Shown here piece by piece: positions 41,127-52,609 of a stretch of 64,000 nt of DNA. Origin of the DNA: Endomicrobium sp. GTDB lineage: Bacteria > Elusimicrobiota > Endomicrobiia > Endomicrobiales > Endomicrobiaceae. Position 1 is the stretch's first letter, and each line of letters opens with the position of its first letter. The stretch lies in contig JAISHK010000001.1 of the NCBI GenBank assembly GCA_031262585.1, positions 62,001-126,000 on the forward strand, read 5' to 3'. The notes below the pieces were generated by a model. The model searched no databases and was not told the DNA's origin. It was given only the letters and a program-made list of their open reading frames with translations. The position numbers were made by a program, and so were the translations under genes.

Positions 41127-42380
41127 TTATATAATTTTCAAAATTTCACCGGCAAGATAGAAAGAACCTATCGACACTACCGTTTCTCCGTCATCTATTA
41201 TATTACATGCGTCCATCACAGAATCCACAATATGAATTTTACTTTTAGAAATATATTTTAAAAACTCCTTCTCCAAAAGCTTAGGACTTACAGCTCTATT
41301 ATTGCTTATTTTTGGTAATATTACTTTTTTCACAAATGGAACTATCTTTTTTATCATAGACTTATACTTCTTATCATTCATAACCGCAAAAATAAAAATT
41401 TTGTTGATATTTGCAAACCCGAATTGTTTAAAAGTATCAATAAACACGTTTAAACTTTGAATATTATGCGCACCATCTAAAATTAATTTAAATTTTTTAT
41501 TATTAATAGTAACGTTTCTTACATCAAAACGAGCAGGCAAAACAGAAACTTTTAAACCTCTTTTTATATCAAATTCAGTTAAACAATATCCTTTTTTATT
41601 TAAAATATCAGCTATACAAATAGCAATTGATGCATTTATAAGTTGATGATTGCCTAAAAGTTTTATTTCAACATCTTTCAATTTCATATTATCGCTTATA
41701 TAATCAAATTTTTGACTTAATATATTTACTCTATTGTTTATAATCTTAAAATTTTTATTATATAAATACAAATTATTAGACTTATTTTTTATAATATCAA
41801 TAGCACTTCTCGGTAATTTTCCACAAACAACATCAACATTTTTTTTAATTATTTCGGCCTTTTCAAAAGCTATTTTAGCAATGGTATTACCTAATATTTC
41901 TTGATGTTCTTTTGCAATAGAAGTTACTACACAAACCAATGGATCATTTATAATGTTAGTTGCATCAAAACGTCCACCAAGTCCTACTTCAATAACAGCA
42001 ATATCTACTTTTTGCTCTACAAAATATATAAAAGCAAGACCTGTCAAATATTCAAAATAAGAAAGTTCACATTTTACAGCCATTCGCAAATATTTTTTGA
42101 ATAAATTATCAAAAACTTTCAACGATATCTTTTTGCTATTAATTTTTATTCTTTCATTAATACTAACTAAATGTGGAGACGTATATAATGCTGTTTTATA
42201 TCCTCTTACTTTTAAAATTTCAGATATAAAAGTTGCCGTTGAACCTTTACCATTAGTACCTGATATGTGTATTGCCTTCACTTTATTTTGAAGATTTCCA
42301 ACTCTTTTTAAAAATTTCTCTATTCTTAAAAGAGTATACTTCATGTCTTCATACTCATTCAATATTTTAAAAAAATTCAT
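41127..42380 (-). CDS. folC: Folylpolyglutamate synthase/dihydrofolate synthase
   Basis: IHISGTNGKGSTATFISEIL, TSPHLVSINERI, DGAHNIQSLNVF. Confidence 0.95.
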   Translation of the reverse strand: MNFFKILNEYEDMKYTLLRIEKFLKRVGNLQNKVKAIHISGTNGKGSTATFISEILKVRGYKTALYTSPHLVSINERIKINSKKISLKVFDNLFKKYLRMAVKCELSYFEYLTGLAFIYFVEQKVDIAVIEVGLGGRFDATNIINDPLVCVVTSIAKEHQEILGNTIAKIAFEKAEIIKKNVDVVCGKLPRSAIDIIKNKSNNLYLYNKNFKIINNRVNILSQKFDYISDNMKLKDVEIKLLGNHQLINASIAICIADILNKKGYCLTEFDIKRGLKVSVLPARFDVRNVTINNKKFKLILDGAHNIQSLNVFIDTFKQFGFANINKIFIFAVMNDKKYKSMIKKIVPFVKKVILPKISNNRAVSPKLLEKEFLKYISKSKIHIVDSVMDACNIIDDGETVVSIGSFYLAGEILKII

Positions 42381-43207
42381 TTTTTGGAAAAAAATACTAA
42401 AAATTTAGTAATAATATCCTTTATATTTTTCCTTTCAACAACAATATCAACCATCCCATGTTTTTCTAAAAATTCAGCAAGTTGAAATCCTTTAGGAAGC
42501 TGTTGCTTAATCGTTTGCTCAATAACTCTTGGACCTGCAAAACCTATCAAAGCTTTAGGCTCTGCAATATTTACATCGCCAAGCATTGCATAACTTGCAG
42601 CTACACCACCCGTAGTAGGATCAGTCAAAACTGAAATATATGCAAGACCATTATTAGATAGCTTTGCAAGAGCCGCACTAGTTTTGCCCATCTGCATAAG
42701 AGATATTATTCCTTCCTGCATCCTCGCTCCACCAGAAGATGATACAATAATTAAAGAACATTTTTTTTTAATCGTTCTCTCTATAGCTCTTACTATTTTT
42801 TCGCCAACAACAGAACCCATACTTCCACCCATAAAGAAGAAATTCATAACTACTATTACAACATCATATCCACCAATTTTAGCGTCTCCAGTAACAACAG
42901 CTTCATTAATATCCATTTGCTTAGATTTTTTTATTTTATCCATATATCCAGGAAAATTTAAAAAATCAGTTGGAAAAAGATTGGCATTAAATTCTTTAAA
43001 ACTATTTTTATCCACTGTAAACGCAATTCTTTCATGAGGACTAAGTCTTGTATAATATCCACACTTTGGACAAACCATAAAATTTTCTTCAAAGTCTTTT
43101 TGTAGAAGAATCTGTTCACACTGTTTACACTTCGTCCAAATTCCTGCTGGAAGACCTTTTTTTTTTGATGCTTCATTATTATTTTCTACTATATTTTCTG
43201 TCATCAT
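42377..43207 (-). CDS. accD: Acetyl-CoA carboxylase carboxyltransferase beta subunit
   Basis: Zn ribbon CKQCEQILLQKDFEENFMVCPKCGYY; SSSGGARMQEGI; GFAGPRVIEQTIKQQLPKGFQ; overlaps folC by 4 nt. Confidence 0.97.
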   Translation of the reverse strand: MMTENIVENNNEASKKKGLPAGIWTKCKQCEQILLQKDFEENFMVCPKCGYYTRLSPHERIAFTVDKNSFKEFNANLFPTDFLNFPGYMDKIKKSKQMDINEAVVTGDAKIGGYDVVIVVMNFFFMGGSMGSVVGEKIVRAIERTIKKKCSLIIVSSSGGARMQEGIISLMQMGKTSAALAKLSNNGLAYISVLTDPTTGGVAASYAMLGDVNIAEPKALIGFAGPRVIEQTIKQQLPKGFQLAEFLEKHGMVDIVVERKNIKDIITKFLVFFSKK

Positions 43208-43284
43208 TTATCTCCCAAAAATTTAAAATTAAAACTACACACCAAATAATCATTTATTTGCTAAACAAAAATAGAATAAATTAA

Positions 43285-44013
43285 TTATTTATCTTCTAAC
43301 ATTCTTATTGCATCCTCAAGTTTAAATTCATCAGCATATAACGCACTTCCTACTATAGTTGCAATAACGCCACTTTTTTCATATTTTTTAAGCTCAATTA
43401 AATCATTAACAGTTTTAACACCTCCTGAGACAATTATCTTTATACCACTTTCAGATATTTTTTTTATTCCTGCAAAATCAGGACCAGTAAACATTCCATC
43501 TCTTGATATATCCGTATACAAAATCTCTTTAATCCCTATATTTTTAATATTGTTTACAAGTTTCCAAAAATCAATATGCGTTACATCTTTCCAACCATCT
43601 ATTGCAACTTTGCCATCCTTTGCATCAACAGAAACTATAATCTTTTCAGAACCATATTTATCTATTGCTTGTCTTACAATTTTCGGATTATAGACAGCAA
43701 CTGTACCTAAAACTACATAAGTAGCTCCCAAATCAAATACTTCTTTTATCTTATTCATACTCCTTATTCCACCACCAACTTCCACTGGTATGTCAACTTG
43801 GGAACATATATTTTTAATGATTCCCATGTTCAGATTCGTTCCACCAAAGGCACCATCTAAATCTACAACATGTATACGTTGAGCTCCTTTTGCCTTCCAA
43901 AGCTTTGCAATAAATACAGGCTCTGTAGAATAAATTATCTCTGTTTCTATTTTCCCCTGTTTTAATTTTACAGAGTTACCTTGTCTTATATAAATTGCTG
44001 GTATTATTATCAT
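43285..44013 (-). CDS. hisA: Phosphoribosylformimino-5-aminoimidazole carboxamide ribotide isomerase
   Basis: [52 protein letters not shown]11 of the ORF preferred as start. Confidence 0.93.
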   Translation of the reverse strand: MIIIPAIYIRQGNSVKLKQGKIETEIIYSTEPVFIAKLWKAKGAQRIHVVDLDGAFGGTNLNMGIIKNICSQVDIPVEVGGGIRSMNKIKEVFDLGATYVVLGTVAVYNPKIVRQAIDKYGSEKIIVSVDAKDGKVAIDGWKDVTHIDFWKLVNNIKNIGIKEILYTDISRDGMFTGPDFAGIKKISESGIKIIVSGGVKTVNDLIELKKYEKSGVIATIVGSALYADEFKLEDAIRMLEDK

Positions 44014-45539
44014 ATACTGTATTACCTCTTTTAAACCATACACTTTTTAATTTTATAAATTTAACAAATATAAACTAACTATTAAAACCTTTAAGTCTCT
44101 TTAAATCTTATAAATTCTAGTATACTCTACAAAATTCAGTATTTTTTCTCTTTTAACAACTTTAATCACTTAGAAAAATTTTTGAACTTTTTTATATTAT
44201 TCTTGTATTACATTTTAAAAATAAAGATAAAATAGAATTTAACTTACATAAATACCACAAATTTTGCTTTATTTAAATACTGCACAACATATCTATGATT
44301 TCTTGTATCTTATCTACCTCATCAAAATGAAAATTTTTTACATCACTGACGACAAGACTATCATACTAATCAGACAACAGCAACATACTTCCAGCACATG
44401 ATATACTAACTAACTATATCCTAATGATTTCAATCATAAAACAGAATTTTTCTTTAACAAACTTAGTCTATTTTTTCCTATTGTCTTATCTTAATTTTTC
44501 CAAATTCATAACCAAAACATCCTATTGATATAATTTTTTACTATTAAGTACATCATACACATCTATTGTACTCATGACGTGCGATTTTTTTATATTTCTA
44601 TTACTACATATATATAATTTATTAATCTTTGGAAAATTTAACATAACAAAAGTACATCCTAATTATTGTATAATTCATCTGCTGGAACTATAATATTCTA
44701 TAGAATATAAACTTAAATACCTTTTAAACAAAATTTCTAAAACATTTTGTATCGTTTTATTTACACTAGAAAAAACTATATAATATGTATTATATTTATA
44801 TTTTCTATATGATATAGATTAAAAACTAGTAATTGCAATATCAAATATACAAACATTCTAATTAAAATAAATACGACGCTATCGCATTCAGAATATTATT
44901 CATTTTCAATCCATATAACGCAAACGGTCAATATTCAATACAACAATTTACCAAAAATAACATACTTATTGAAACTTGTTCCAACATTCGACATCATAAT
45001 TATCAACGCAAAAGGCTTTGAATACCTTTCATCCATATTGATATTTTTTTCTATTTTTCAAAACTTATTAAAAACTTACAAAATTTTTCCTTATTAAAAT
45101 TTAATTTGTTAAAAGTAAATGAAATCATCTGATATAAAAACAAAAAATGCCTATGATTCTTTACTAAATTTTATTGTTTTTTCACCTAAATCATTAGCTT
45201 TTTTTCATCAATTTTTCGCAAAGACGTATCCTTAAAATTAGGAATTAAAACGATTACTATTTTAAAACTTGAAAGTATTCATTCTCTGATCCCAAATAAC
45301 TGTTTCACGTCCGCCTGCTCATATATCTAAATTAAACTATTTTTTTAAAAAAATCCGATACAAACGCATTCTTCTTTTGTATCTCATTTCATTCGATATT
45401 CCTAAAATATTTAGATACTTCTATAAATAATAGTAATAATAACAGTCTCTTCATCTCAATATTCTCTTTTTATAAAATTTATTGGCCACATAACAAATTT
45501 ATGATTTTATATTTTCAAAAAACTTAACCAAAATACCGA

Positions 45540-46130
45540 CAAGTGTCACTAAAGAAAAATGATTTACCTTACTAATCTTTCATGAATTGCAATTTATATA
45601 GATTAGAGCAATACTAGCACCGTCTAACGCTAAAAGTTCTTCATACCTTTTAATTTCTAAATTAATTCTGTGAATAATTTCAAAATTCGACACATAACTA
45701 AATTTAACATTTTTAATTTGTGTAAATTTTCTACTTTAAATGATTTAACATTGTGCTGTCAAGTATTTTAAATTTGTTTTTCACAATGCTAAACCAACTA
45801 TAGTCATTAAAATACCCAAAATTACATGTTGTAAGAATTCATTGTATAATTCTGTAACCACCATAGATAAATTGTTCCATTCAATTGCTAATCCACAAAA
45901 ATCAACTAACAGTCTCAAAACATTATTATCTCTCACTACTACATCTAACTTTTCCCAATACTTTTATGATTATAATATTTCACTATTTTGATTCTTTAAA
46001 ACAACTGAGCAAGAAGCACTATAAATTACCAAAAGAATTTTGTTGCTTATTAAAAATCTTTTTTTTACCAAAATAAATCACTTGTAAAATTTGATCCAAG
46101 AATTGTTATCATGGCAGATTATATATTGCG
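45540..46130 (-). pseudogene. Remnant of an ABC exporter (fused TM + ATPase, MsbA-like layout)
   Basis: Minus-strand reads FKILDST and QIKNVKFSYVSNFEIIHRINLEIKRYEELLALDGAS match the linker/NBD start of ABC exporters; frames broken by stops and frameshifts; Walker A lost. Confidence 0.6.
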
Positions 46131-46371
46131 CAATTCCTTCTATACTAAAAACAGTCATAATTTGCACTACAATCACTAAAAAACATTTTTATTCTTTTCT
46201 ATAAATGTTCTGCAAAAAAAACACTCAATTCTCTTAAAAATATCAAAACTTATAATGTCTAAAATTTTTAATTTTTTTCTTAAATCTCTTAAAAAGATAC
46301 ATATTGTATTTTTTTAATTAACATATTTTTTATTATATTATTTTTTAATTGTTAAAATTGTTTTAATGACT

Positions 46372-47772
46372 CTAATCATTACTGATATCCATTTCTATAA
46401 CACGCATTTTTTTCCATTTATTAGATCTATATCTAAAGTAAAAACTTCTAGCAAGAGCTACAACAGAAAACAATAAAAAACACCAAGCTACATATACGCT
46501 TTTTTTAAAAATTATGATATTAAGATACGTCGGTATTATTACAAGAAATATAGAAAAAATTAAAAGTCTTTTCATAACAAACATTGTATCACCGGCTCCT
46601 TTAATAGCTGACGCAAAAATTATATTACCTGCATCAAATACCAAATACACTGCCAATATCATTAGAAGATTTACAATCATTGGCTTTATTTGTTCAACTA
46701 AAATAATTTTGGCTTGTCCTGAAAAAGGATAAATTAGTTGATTTGGGAACAAGATTAAAATAAGAACAACAATTATAATATAAGTATATACCACATGAAT
46801 TGAAGATTTCACGCTTCTCTGAGCAAATGACAACTGATTTTTTCCTAAATAATTGCCAACCATTATTGATATTGTTGTACCAAATCCCACAATAGGCATG
46901 ATAAATATATGACCTATAGTCGCAACTATATTACTAGCAGTAAGCTCAGCACTACCAAGATTGCCAATAATAAGCATAAAAATACTAAATCCCATCATAT
47001 CAAAAAAAAATTCTGCACCGTTTGGCAAGCCATAACACAGTAATCTTTTCATAAACAAAAAATCTATCTTCATATTTCGTGTATTATAAATGTCATTATT
47101 CTTTTTTGAAATAATTAAAATAATGTAAACTATAGCCACAACAGTTAAGGCTATATTAGTTGCCCACGCAGCACCTGAAATGCCCATTTGAGGAAATCCA
47201 AAATTTCCAAAAATTAGACAAAAATCTAAAGCAATATTCAACACAACACCAAAAGTACTTGTTAAAAAAACTACTCTTGTCTTTCCTCTGCCTGAATAAA
47301 ATCCTGATAATGTAGCAATTACAATATTGGGAAATGCCCCGTAGCACAATATTCTAAAAAATATAACCTCTTCTCTAGCAATGATTTCTGGATGTCCAAT
47401 ATTCATAAAAAATAATTCAGAAAAAAAAGAAACACAAAGAATTATAAGAGCTGCAAATATTGACAAGTAAACACTTTGCCAAACTGCAGTCCCTATTGTA
47501 CGCAATTCCTTTTTCCCATAATACTGCGCCACAAAGACATTTATATATGAAAGAGTTCCAAAAAAGAAACATTCCAGTGCCCAATTAGAAATTCCAGCAG
47601 GAGTAGCTGCTGCAAAAGAAATCTGAGAATACATGGAAAGAAAAATTCTATCTATAAAAAGCTGAATAGCACCAATGCCGGTAGAAACAACTAAAGGAAA
47701 TGCAATACTTAAAAATTCTTTATAACCACCCTCAGCACTATATTGTTTTTTTATATTATTAAAAAATTCCAT
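46372..47772 (-). CDS. MATE family efflux transporter
   Basis: 12-TM protein; FLSIAFPLVVSTGIGAIQLFIDRIFLSMYS; AISGAAWATNIAL-type MATE signatures. Confidence 0.92.
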   Translation of the reverse strand: MEFFNNIKKQYSAEGGYKEFLSIAFPLVVSTGIGAIQLFIDRIFLSMYSQISFAAATPAGISNWALECFFFGTLSYINVFVAQYYGKKELRTIGTAVWQSVYLSIFAALIILCVSFFSELFFMNIGHPEIIAREEVIFFRILCYGAFPNIVIATLSGFYSGRGKTRVVFLTSTFGVVLNIALDFCLIFGNFGFPQMGISGAAWATNIALTVVAIVYIILIISKKNNDIYNTRNMKIDFLFMKRLLCYGLPNGAEFFFDMMGFSIFMLIIGNLGSAELTASNIVATIGHIFIMPIVGFGTTISIMVGNYLGKNQLSFAQRSVKSSIHVVYTYIIIVVLILILFPNQLIYPFSGQAKIILVEQIKPMIVNLLMILAVYLVFDAGNIIFASAIKGAGDTMFVMKRLLIFSIFLVIIPTYLNIIIFKKSVYVAWCFLLFSVVALARSFYFRYRSNKWKKMRVIEMDISND

Positions 47773-47854
47773 TTCTTTACCTTTGTATTTATCTAATTTT
47801 TGTTGTATATTAGATGTCTGTTTATTTATTATACAAAATATAAGGAATCATTAC

Positions 47855-48403
47855 ATGCATAAGAATGAAAGCATAATAATTACAGTAATAATTTTGATAT
47901 TTGCTTGTTCTATATTTCTTATTAATTTAAATAAAACAGCAATTTCTAAAAATATTTTTGTTCTACAAAATCTTAATGATGCTCATATTAAGGTTATATC
48001 TCCGGCACTAAAAAATGAATCTCAAAACAAAAAAATCTTAAAATATCTTTTAAATAAAAAAATCTCTGAAATATCTTTTTATAAAACAAAACATAAAAAC
48101 ATTGAATATTCTATTGTATACGCTAAATACATTAATCCAGTAAATCTTAAAAGTGGAGCAGATGCAATTATAAAATTTTTCAAAAATTATAATTTTAAAT
48201 ACAAATTAACAAATAATAAAATTAAACAAAATAAAGCCATATTAATTGAAGGAACTTTTGAGAAAAACAGAAAAAAATATGCTATTAAAGAACAACTTAT
48301 AAAAAAACACAACATTCTTTGGCAAGTAATTATTATTTATCAATACTCTGATAAAAATAATAAGCTAGCACAAAATTATATAAATTCTATAGATATTTTA
48401 TAA
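47855..48403 (+). CDS. Hypothetical membrane-anchored/secreted protein
   Basis: ORF; N-terminal TM SIIITVIILIFACSIFLI; SD-like aaggaa before ATG 47855 (ORF track start 47783). Confidence 0.65.
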   Translation: MHKNESIIITVIILIFACSIFLINLNKTAISKNIFVLQNLNDAHIKVISPALKNESQNKKILKYLLNKKISEISFYKTKHKNIEYSIVYAKYINPVNLKSGADAIIKFFKNYNFKYKLTNNKIKQNKAILIEGTFEKNRKKYAIKEQLIKKHNILWQVIIIYQYSDKNNKLAQNYINSIDIL

Positions 48404-48571
48404 AGCTAACAATATAGAAATACAAACATAAAAAATTTAACTAAAAAGATTGTTGCAAATTTCAATAAAAATTATAAATTCTTAATAATGATTTATCACA
48501 GCAATGTAAATCACAACTTATTGCTTTTTAAAATACAAAAAGATAAAATCTCTTGAATATAAATAATATAA

Positions 48572-50374
48572 ATGGAATTAAAGATGAAAAGAAATTATAA
48601 AATAATAGTTATAGGTGCTGGACATGCAGGCTGTGAAGCCGCTTTAGTCTGTGCAAAGATGGGTTTAAAAACACTTATAATTACTTTAAATGTTGACTCT
48701 ATAGCAAGAATGCCTTGCAATCCAGCTATTGGCGGAATAGCAAAAGGACAAATGGTCAGAGAAATAGACGCCATGGGCGGGATGATGGGCTTAATAACGG
48801 ACAAAGCTGGGATTCAATTTAAAATATTAAACAGCTCAAGAGGGCCAGCAGTATGGTCTCCAAGAGCTCAATGTGATAAAGAATTATATTCGGTTTTAAT
48901 GTCAAAATATTTGCAAAATCAACAAAATCTTGAAATATTACAATCTGAAGCCACATCACTAATAGTAAAAAATAGTAAAATTTATGGTATAAAAATACTA
49001 ACAGGTGAAATAATAGAGACAGATGCCATTATAGTAACCACTGGAACATTTTTAAAAGGTACTATTTATCTTGGAAAAATATACTTTGAAGGAGGAAGAT
49101 TTAACGAAAGAGCTTCTTCACATCTTTCTAAATCACTTACTGAAGATTGCGGATTAGTACTTGGAAGATTTAAAACAACCACTACTCCAAGAATCAATAA
49201 ACTTTCAATAGATTACTCAAAAATGCAGGAACAGTCTGGAGATGCAAAACCAAATCCTTTCTCTCATTTCACAGATATAGAATCTTGGCGTAAAAACTTA
49301 AAACAACTTTCATGCTGGTTAACTTACACGAATTCAACAACACACAAAATAGTTAGAGATAATCTAACTCTTTCTTCCATAAATATAGGAAAAGTAAACA
49401 GTAAAAGTCCAAGATATTGTCCAGCTATAGAGGAAAAAATAAAACGCTACCCTGAAAAAACAAGTCACCACATATTTGTAGAGCCTGAAGGATACAATAC
49501 AAATGAAGTTTATCTAAACGGTCTTTACACAGGACTACCTTTTAACTTACAACAGAAAATGATAAACTCAATAGTTGGACTTGAAAATGCAAAAGTTATA
49601 AGATATGGATATGCTATTGAATATGATTATTCAAATCCTTTACAAATAAAGGAAACATTAGAAACAAAAACAGTTGAGAACCTATTTTTAGGTGGTCAAA
49701 TAAATGGAACGACAGGTTATGAAGAAGCAGCTTCTCAAGGATTTATAGCTGGAATAAACGCAAGTTTAAAAATTTTAGGGAAAGACCCACTTATACTTAA
49801 AAGAAATGAAGCTTATATAGGAATACTTATAGACGACATCACAACAAAAGGAGTAGATGAACCTTATAGAATGTTTACATCCAGAGCAGAATATAGACTT
49901 TCAATAAGAAACGACAACACAGATTTAAGGCTTATGGATATTGGACATTCTATAGGACTAATATCAGATAAACTATATAAAAAATTTGAACTATACAAAA
50001 AAACTATAAAATATATATATAAAAAGAACATTGAAAATCTACCTACAGATAAAGATCTACATCCATGGTCGATCGAAAAAGCCAAAGAAGAAGTTTGTAT
50101 TCACAAAAAATATGAAGGATACATTGAAATACAAAATAAAATAGCAAATAAAATTAAAAAAAATGAAGATCGTAAAATTCCAGAAAATTTCGACTATAGC
50201 AAAATTAAATCTCTTTGTGCTGAAACTAAACAAAGACTGATGAAAGTATGTCCTCAAACGATAGGACAAGCTTCCAAAATACATGCAATTAAACCATCAG
50301 ATATTGCAATACTAACAATTTATCTTGAAAAACAAAAAAAAGAAAGGAAGAATAAAAACATTGAAAATAATTGA
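48572..50374 (+). CDS. mnmG: tRNA uridine-5-carboxymethylaminomethyl modification enzyme MnmG/GidA
   Basis: IIVIGAGHAGCEAALVCAKMG, ARMPCNPAIGGIAKGQMVREIDAMGGMMG, GYEEAASQGFIAGINA. Confidence 0.97.
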   Translation: MELKMKRNYKIIVIGAGHAGCEAALVCAKMGLKTLIITLNVDSIARMPCNPAIGGIAKGQMVREIDAMGGMMGLITDKAGIQFKILNSSRGPAVWSPRAQCDKELYSVLMSKYLQNQQNLEILQSEATSLIVKNSKIYGIKILTGEIIETDAIIVTTGTFLKGTIYLGKIYFEGGRFNERASSHLSKSLTEDCGLVLGRFKTTTTPRINKLSIDYSKMQEQSGDAKPNPFSHFTDIESWRKNLKQLSCWLTYTNSTTHKIVRDNLTLSSINIGKVNSKSPRYCPAIEEKIKRYPEKTSHHIFVEPEGYNTNEVYLNGLYTGLPFNLQQKMINSIVGLENAKVIRYGYAIEYDYSNPLQIKETLETKTVENLFLGGQINGTTGYEEAASQGFIAGINASLKILGKDPLILKRNEAYIGILIDDITTKGVDEPYRMFTSRAEYRLSIRNDNTDLRLMDIGHSIGLISDKLYKKFELYKKTIKYIYKKNIENLPTDKDLHPWSIEKAKEEVCIHKKYEGYIEIQNKIANKIKKNEDRKIPENFDYSKIKSLCAETKQRLMKVCPQTIGQASKIHAIKPSDIAILTIYLEKQKKERKNKNIENN

Positions 50375-51149
50375 TATTTATTATTTTACAGGTACAGGCA
50401 ACACATATCTTGCAGCAAAAAAAATTGAAGCAACGCTTAAACATAATGACTACACTGTTAATATTAATGATATTACAAAAACTGATCCTCACAAAATAAA
50501 TTTATTAAATACTATAGGAATAGGCTTTCCAGTAGTGTGTTGGAACACTTTTCCAATTGTAAAAGAGTTTATATATAATTTACCTCAAACTTTTGACACT
50601 AAAATTTTTATATTTACAACTATGGGCAATTATTCTTTAAAAGCAGCCGCAAATTTCGGAAACATTCTTAAGAATAAAGGTTATTCACTAATTGGAACCG
50701 ATGAATTCTTAATGCCTAATAATTTTATTGCTGTACAAAAAGAAGATGAAAATATAACCAAAAGAGAAAAAACTTATAAAAAAATTGAAATATTTACAAA
50801 TAAATTAATTAAAGGAACACTAAAAACAGATAAAATAAATTTCTTTTTTAAATTTTGCTTTGTAATATCAAATTTCATAACAAATAAATGGAAGTGGAAA
50901 TTGTTTCAAAAGATCATCAAGTTTAACATAATTAAAAATAAATGCGCAAAATGCCATTTGTGCATTAAGATATGCCCCGTTAAAAATATTACACTTAAAA
51001 ATAATAACTATCCTATTTTTAGCAGTCAAAAATGTCAATTATGTCTGCGATGTATATCTTATTGTCCATCACATGCAATAAAATCATTTTTGATAAAAAA
51101 AACCTACAGAGCATTAAATAAGGAGGAAATGCAACAATGGCTTTTTTAG
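50361..51149 (+). CDS. EFR1-type flavodoxin-like/2[4Fe-4S] ferredoxin protein
   Basis: IYYFTGTGNTYLAA flavodoxin start; CAKCHLCIKICP and CQLCLRCISYCP clusters; likely TTG start at 50361. Confidence 0.87.
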   Translation: MKIIDIYYFTGTGNTYLAAKKIEATLKHNDYTVNINDITKTDPHKINLLNTIGIGFPVVCWNTFPIVKEFIYNLPQTFDTKIFIFTTMGNYSLKAAANFGNILKNKGYSLIGTDEFLMPNNFIAVQKEDENITKREKTYKKIEIFTNKLIKGTLKTDKINFFFKFCFVISNFITNKWKWKLFQKIIKFNIIKNKCAKCHLCIKICPVKNITLKNNNYPIFSSQKCQLCLRCISYCPSHAIKSFLIKKTYRALNKEEMQQWLF

Positions 51150-51448
51150 AGTCTCTGGAACGCTAAATCCGCAAAAGACGTAACTATCCAAATGCTTATC
51201 ATCGTTTATCTTAACAAGCACTACCATTTGATATACGATTTTTAGGTTGATAAATCAACAATTTATATAGCAAACACAATAATTTTTAGTTTTTTAAGTG
51301 TTCAAATTGGTTTTAGAAATAAATATAATAAAAATAGATGTCAATTGGAATACATTCCATAGCGAAATAAGAGATTATTTTATAGCGATAAAATAAAAAA
51401 TCTTAGAACCAAAGCTTGAAATTATTATCTCTTCTTTTACAATCCTCC

Positions 51449-52609
51449 CTAATAATTATTGCATTCAGTCATTAATTCCTTTTCTATAGCAATTATGGAT
51501 TGTCCCTTTTCAATTCTTACACCAAGTTCAATTAACGCTACCTCAAGGCACGCAAAACCTAACAATAAATCAGTTATATCTATGTAACCCATATGTGCCA
51601 ATCTTATAATTTTTCCTTTCAAATGTTCTTGTCCTCCAGCTATAGATATTCCATATCTTTCTTTTAAAATTTTGATTATTTTATCTCCTATTTTAAGAGG
51701 AACTAAAGCAGCTGTAACAACTTCACAAGGAACTTCGCTAAAAATAGATAATCCTAGTGCTTTCATAGCACACCTTGATACTCTTGCAAGAAACTTATAA
51801 TTATCCCACATTTTTTCTAAACCTCTTTTTTTAATAAGTTTTATTGACTCTTGAAGAGTGATAATAAGACTTACAGGAGCCGTAAAAGGTGTTTCTTTCA
51901 TCATATAAAATTTTCTATATTTTTTAAGATCAAAATAAAATTTAGGTATTTTTGAAGTTTCCACGAATTTCCAAGCTTTATCACTTAATGTTATAAAAGC
52001 AAGTCCAGGCGCAATCATAAATCCTTTTTGAGAACTAGCAATTACCACATCAATTTTCCACTCATCTGTTCTAAACTCTTGTCCTACAAGACCAGATATC
52101 GCATCTACAACTAGAATCGTATCTGTTTTTGAAACTATTTCCCCAATAGCCTTAATATCATTAGCAACACCTGTTGATGTTTCTACAAATGTAGTATAAA
52201 CCGCTTTAACATTAGGATTTAATTTAAGAGATTTTTTTATATCGTCCGGTTTTATAACCTTCCCCCATTCAACTGAAACAGAAATAACCTTTATGCCATA
52301 TTTTTTCGCTATTTTTATCCATCTATCACCAAATTTTCCACAACTTGCAACTATAATTTCATCTTCAGGACTTAAGAGATTGACAACGGCTGTCTCCATA
52401 GCACCAGTACCAGAAGCAGTTAAAATATAAACTTCTCTCTTTGTTTGAAAAATATAGCTTAATCCTTCTGTAACATCTTTGTAAATCGTAACAAACTCTC
52501 TTGACCTATGATGAATTATAGGTAAAGAGGCTTTAACAGCAACTTCAGGTGGAATTGGAGTTGGACCTGGAGTTAAGATATAATTTTTACTATTTTCTAT
52601 CTTATCCAT
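51449..52609 (-). CDS. Class V PLP aminotransferase (serine-pyruvate/alanine-glyoxylate type)
   Basis: LTPGPTPIPPEV, TASGTGAMETAVVNLL, VVDAISGLVGQEFRTDEWKIDVVIASSQKGFM. Confidence 0.92.
   Translation of the reverse strand: MDKIENSKNYILTPGPTPIPPEVAVKASLPIIHHRSREFVTIYKDVTEGLSYIFQTKREVYILTASGTGAMETAVVNLLSPEDEIIVASCGKFGDRWIKIAKKYGIKVISVSVEWGKVIKPDDIKKSLKLNPNVKAVYTTFVETSTGVANDIKAIGEIVSKTDTILVVDAISGLVGQEFRTDEWKIDVVIASSQKGFMIAPGLAFITLSDKAWKFVETSKIPKFYFDLKKYRKFYMMKETPFTAPVSLIITLQESIKLIKKRGLEKMWDNYKFLARVSRCAMKALGLSIFSEVPCEVVTAALVPLKIGDKIIKILKERYGISIAGGQEHLKGKIIRLAHMGYIDITDLLLGFACLEVALIELGVRIEKGQSIIAIEKELMTECNNY

Noticed and set aside
45885-46076. 63-aa plus ORF in the 44-46 kb gap
   Set aside because: Antisense of the ABC-exporter remnant; chance ORF.
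51150-51440. Possible plus-strand fossil after the EFR1 gene
   Set aside because: Translations in all frames are short and unconvincing; left as plain intergenic sequence.
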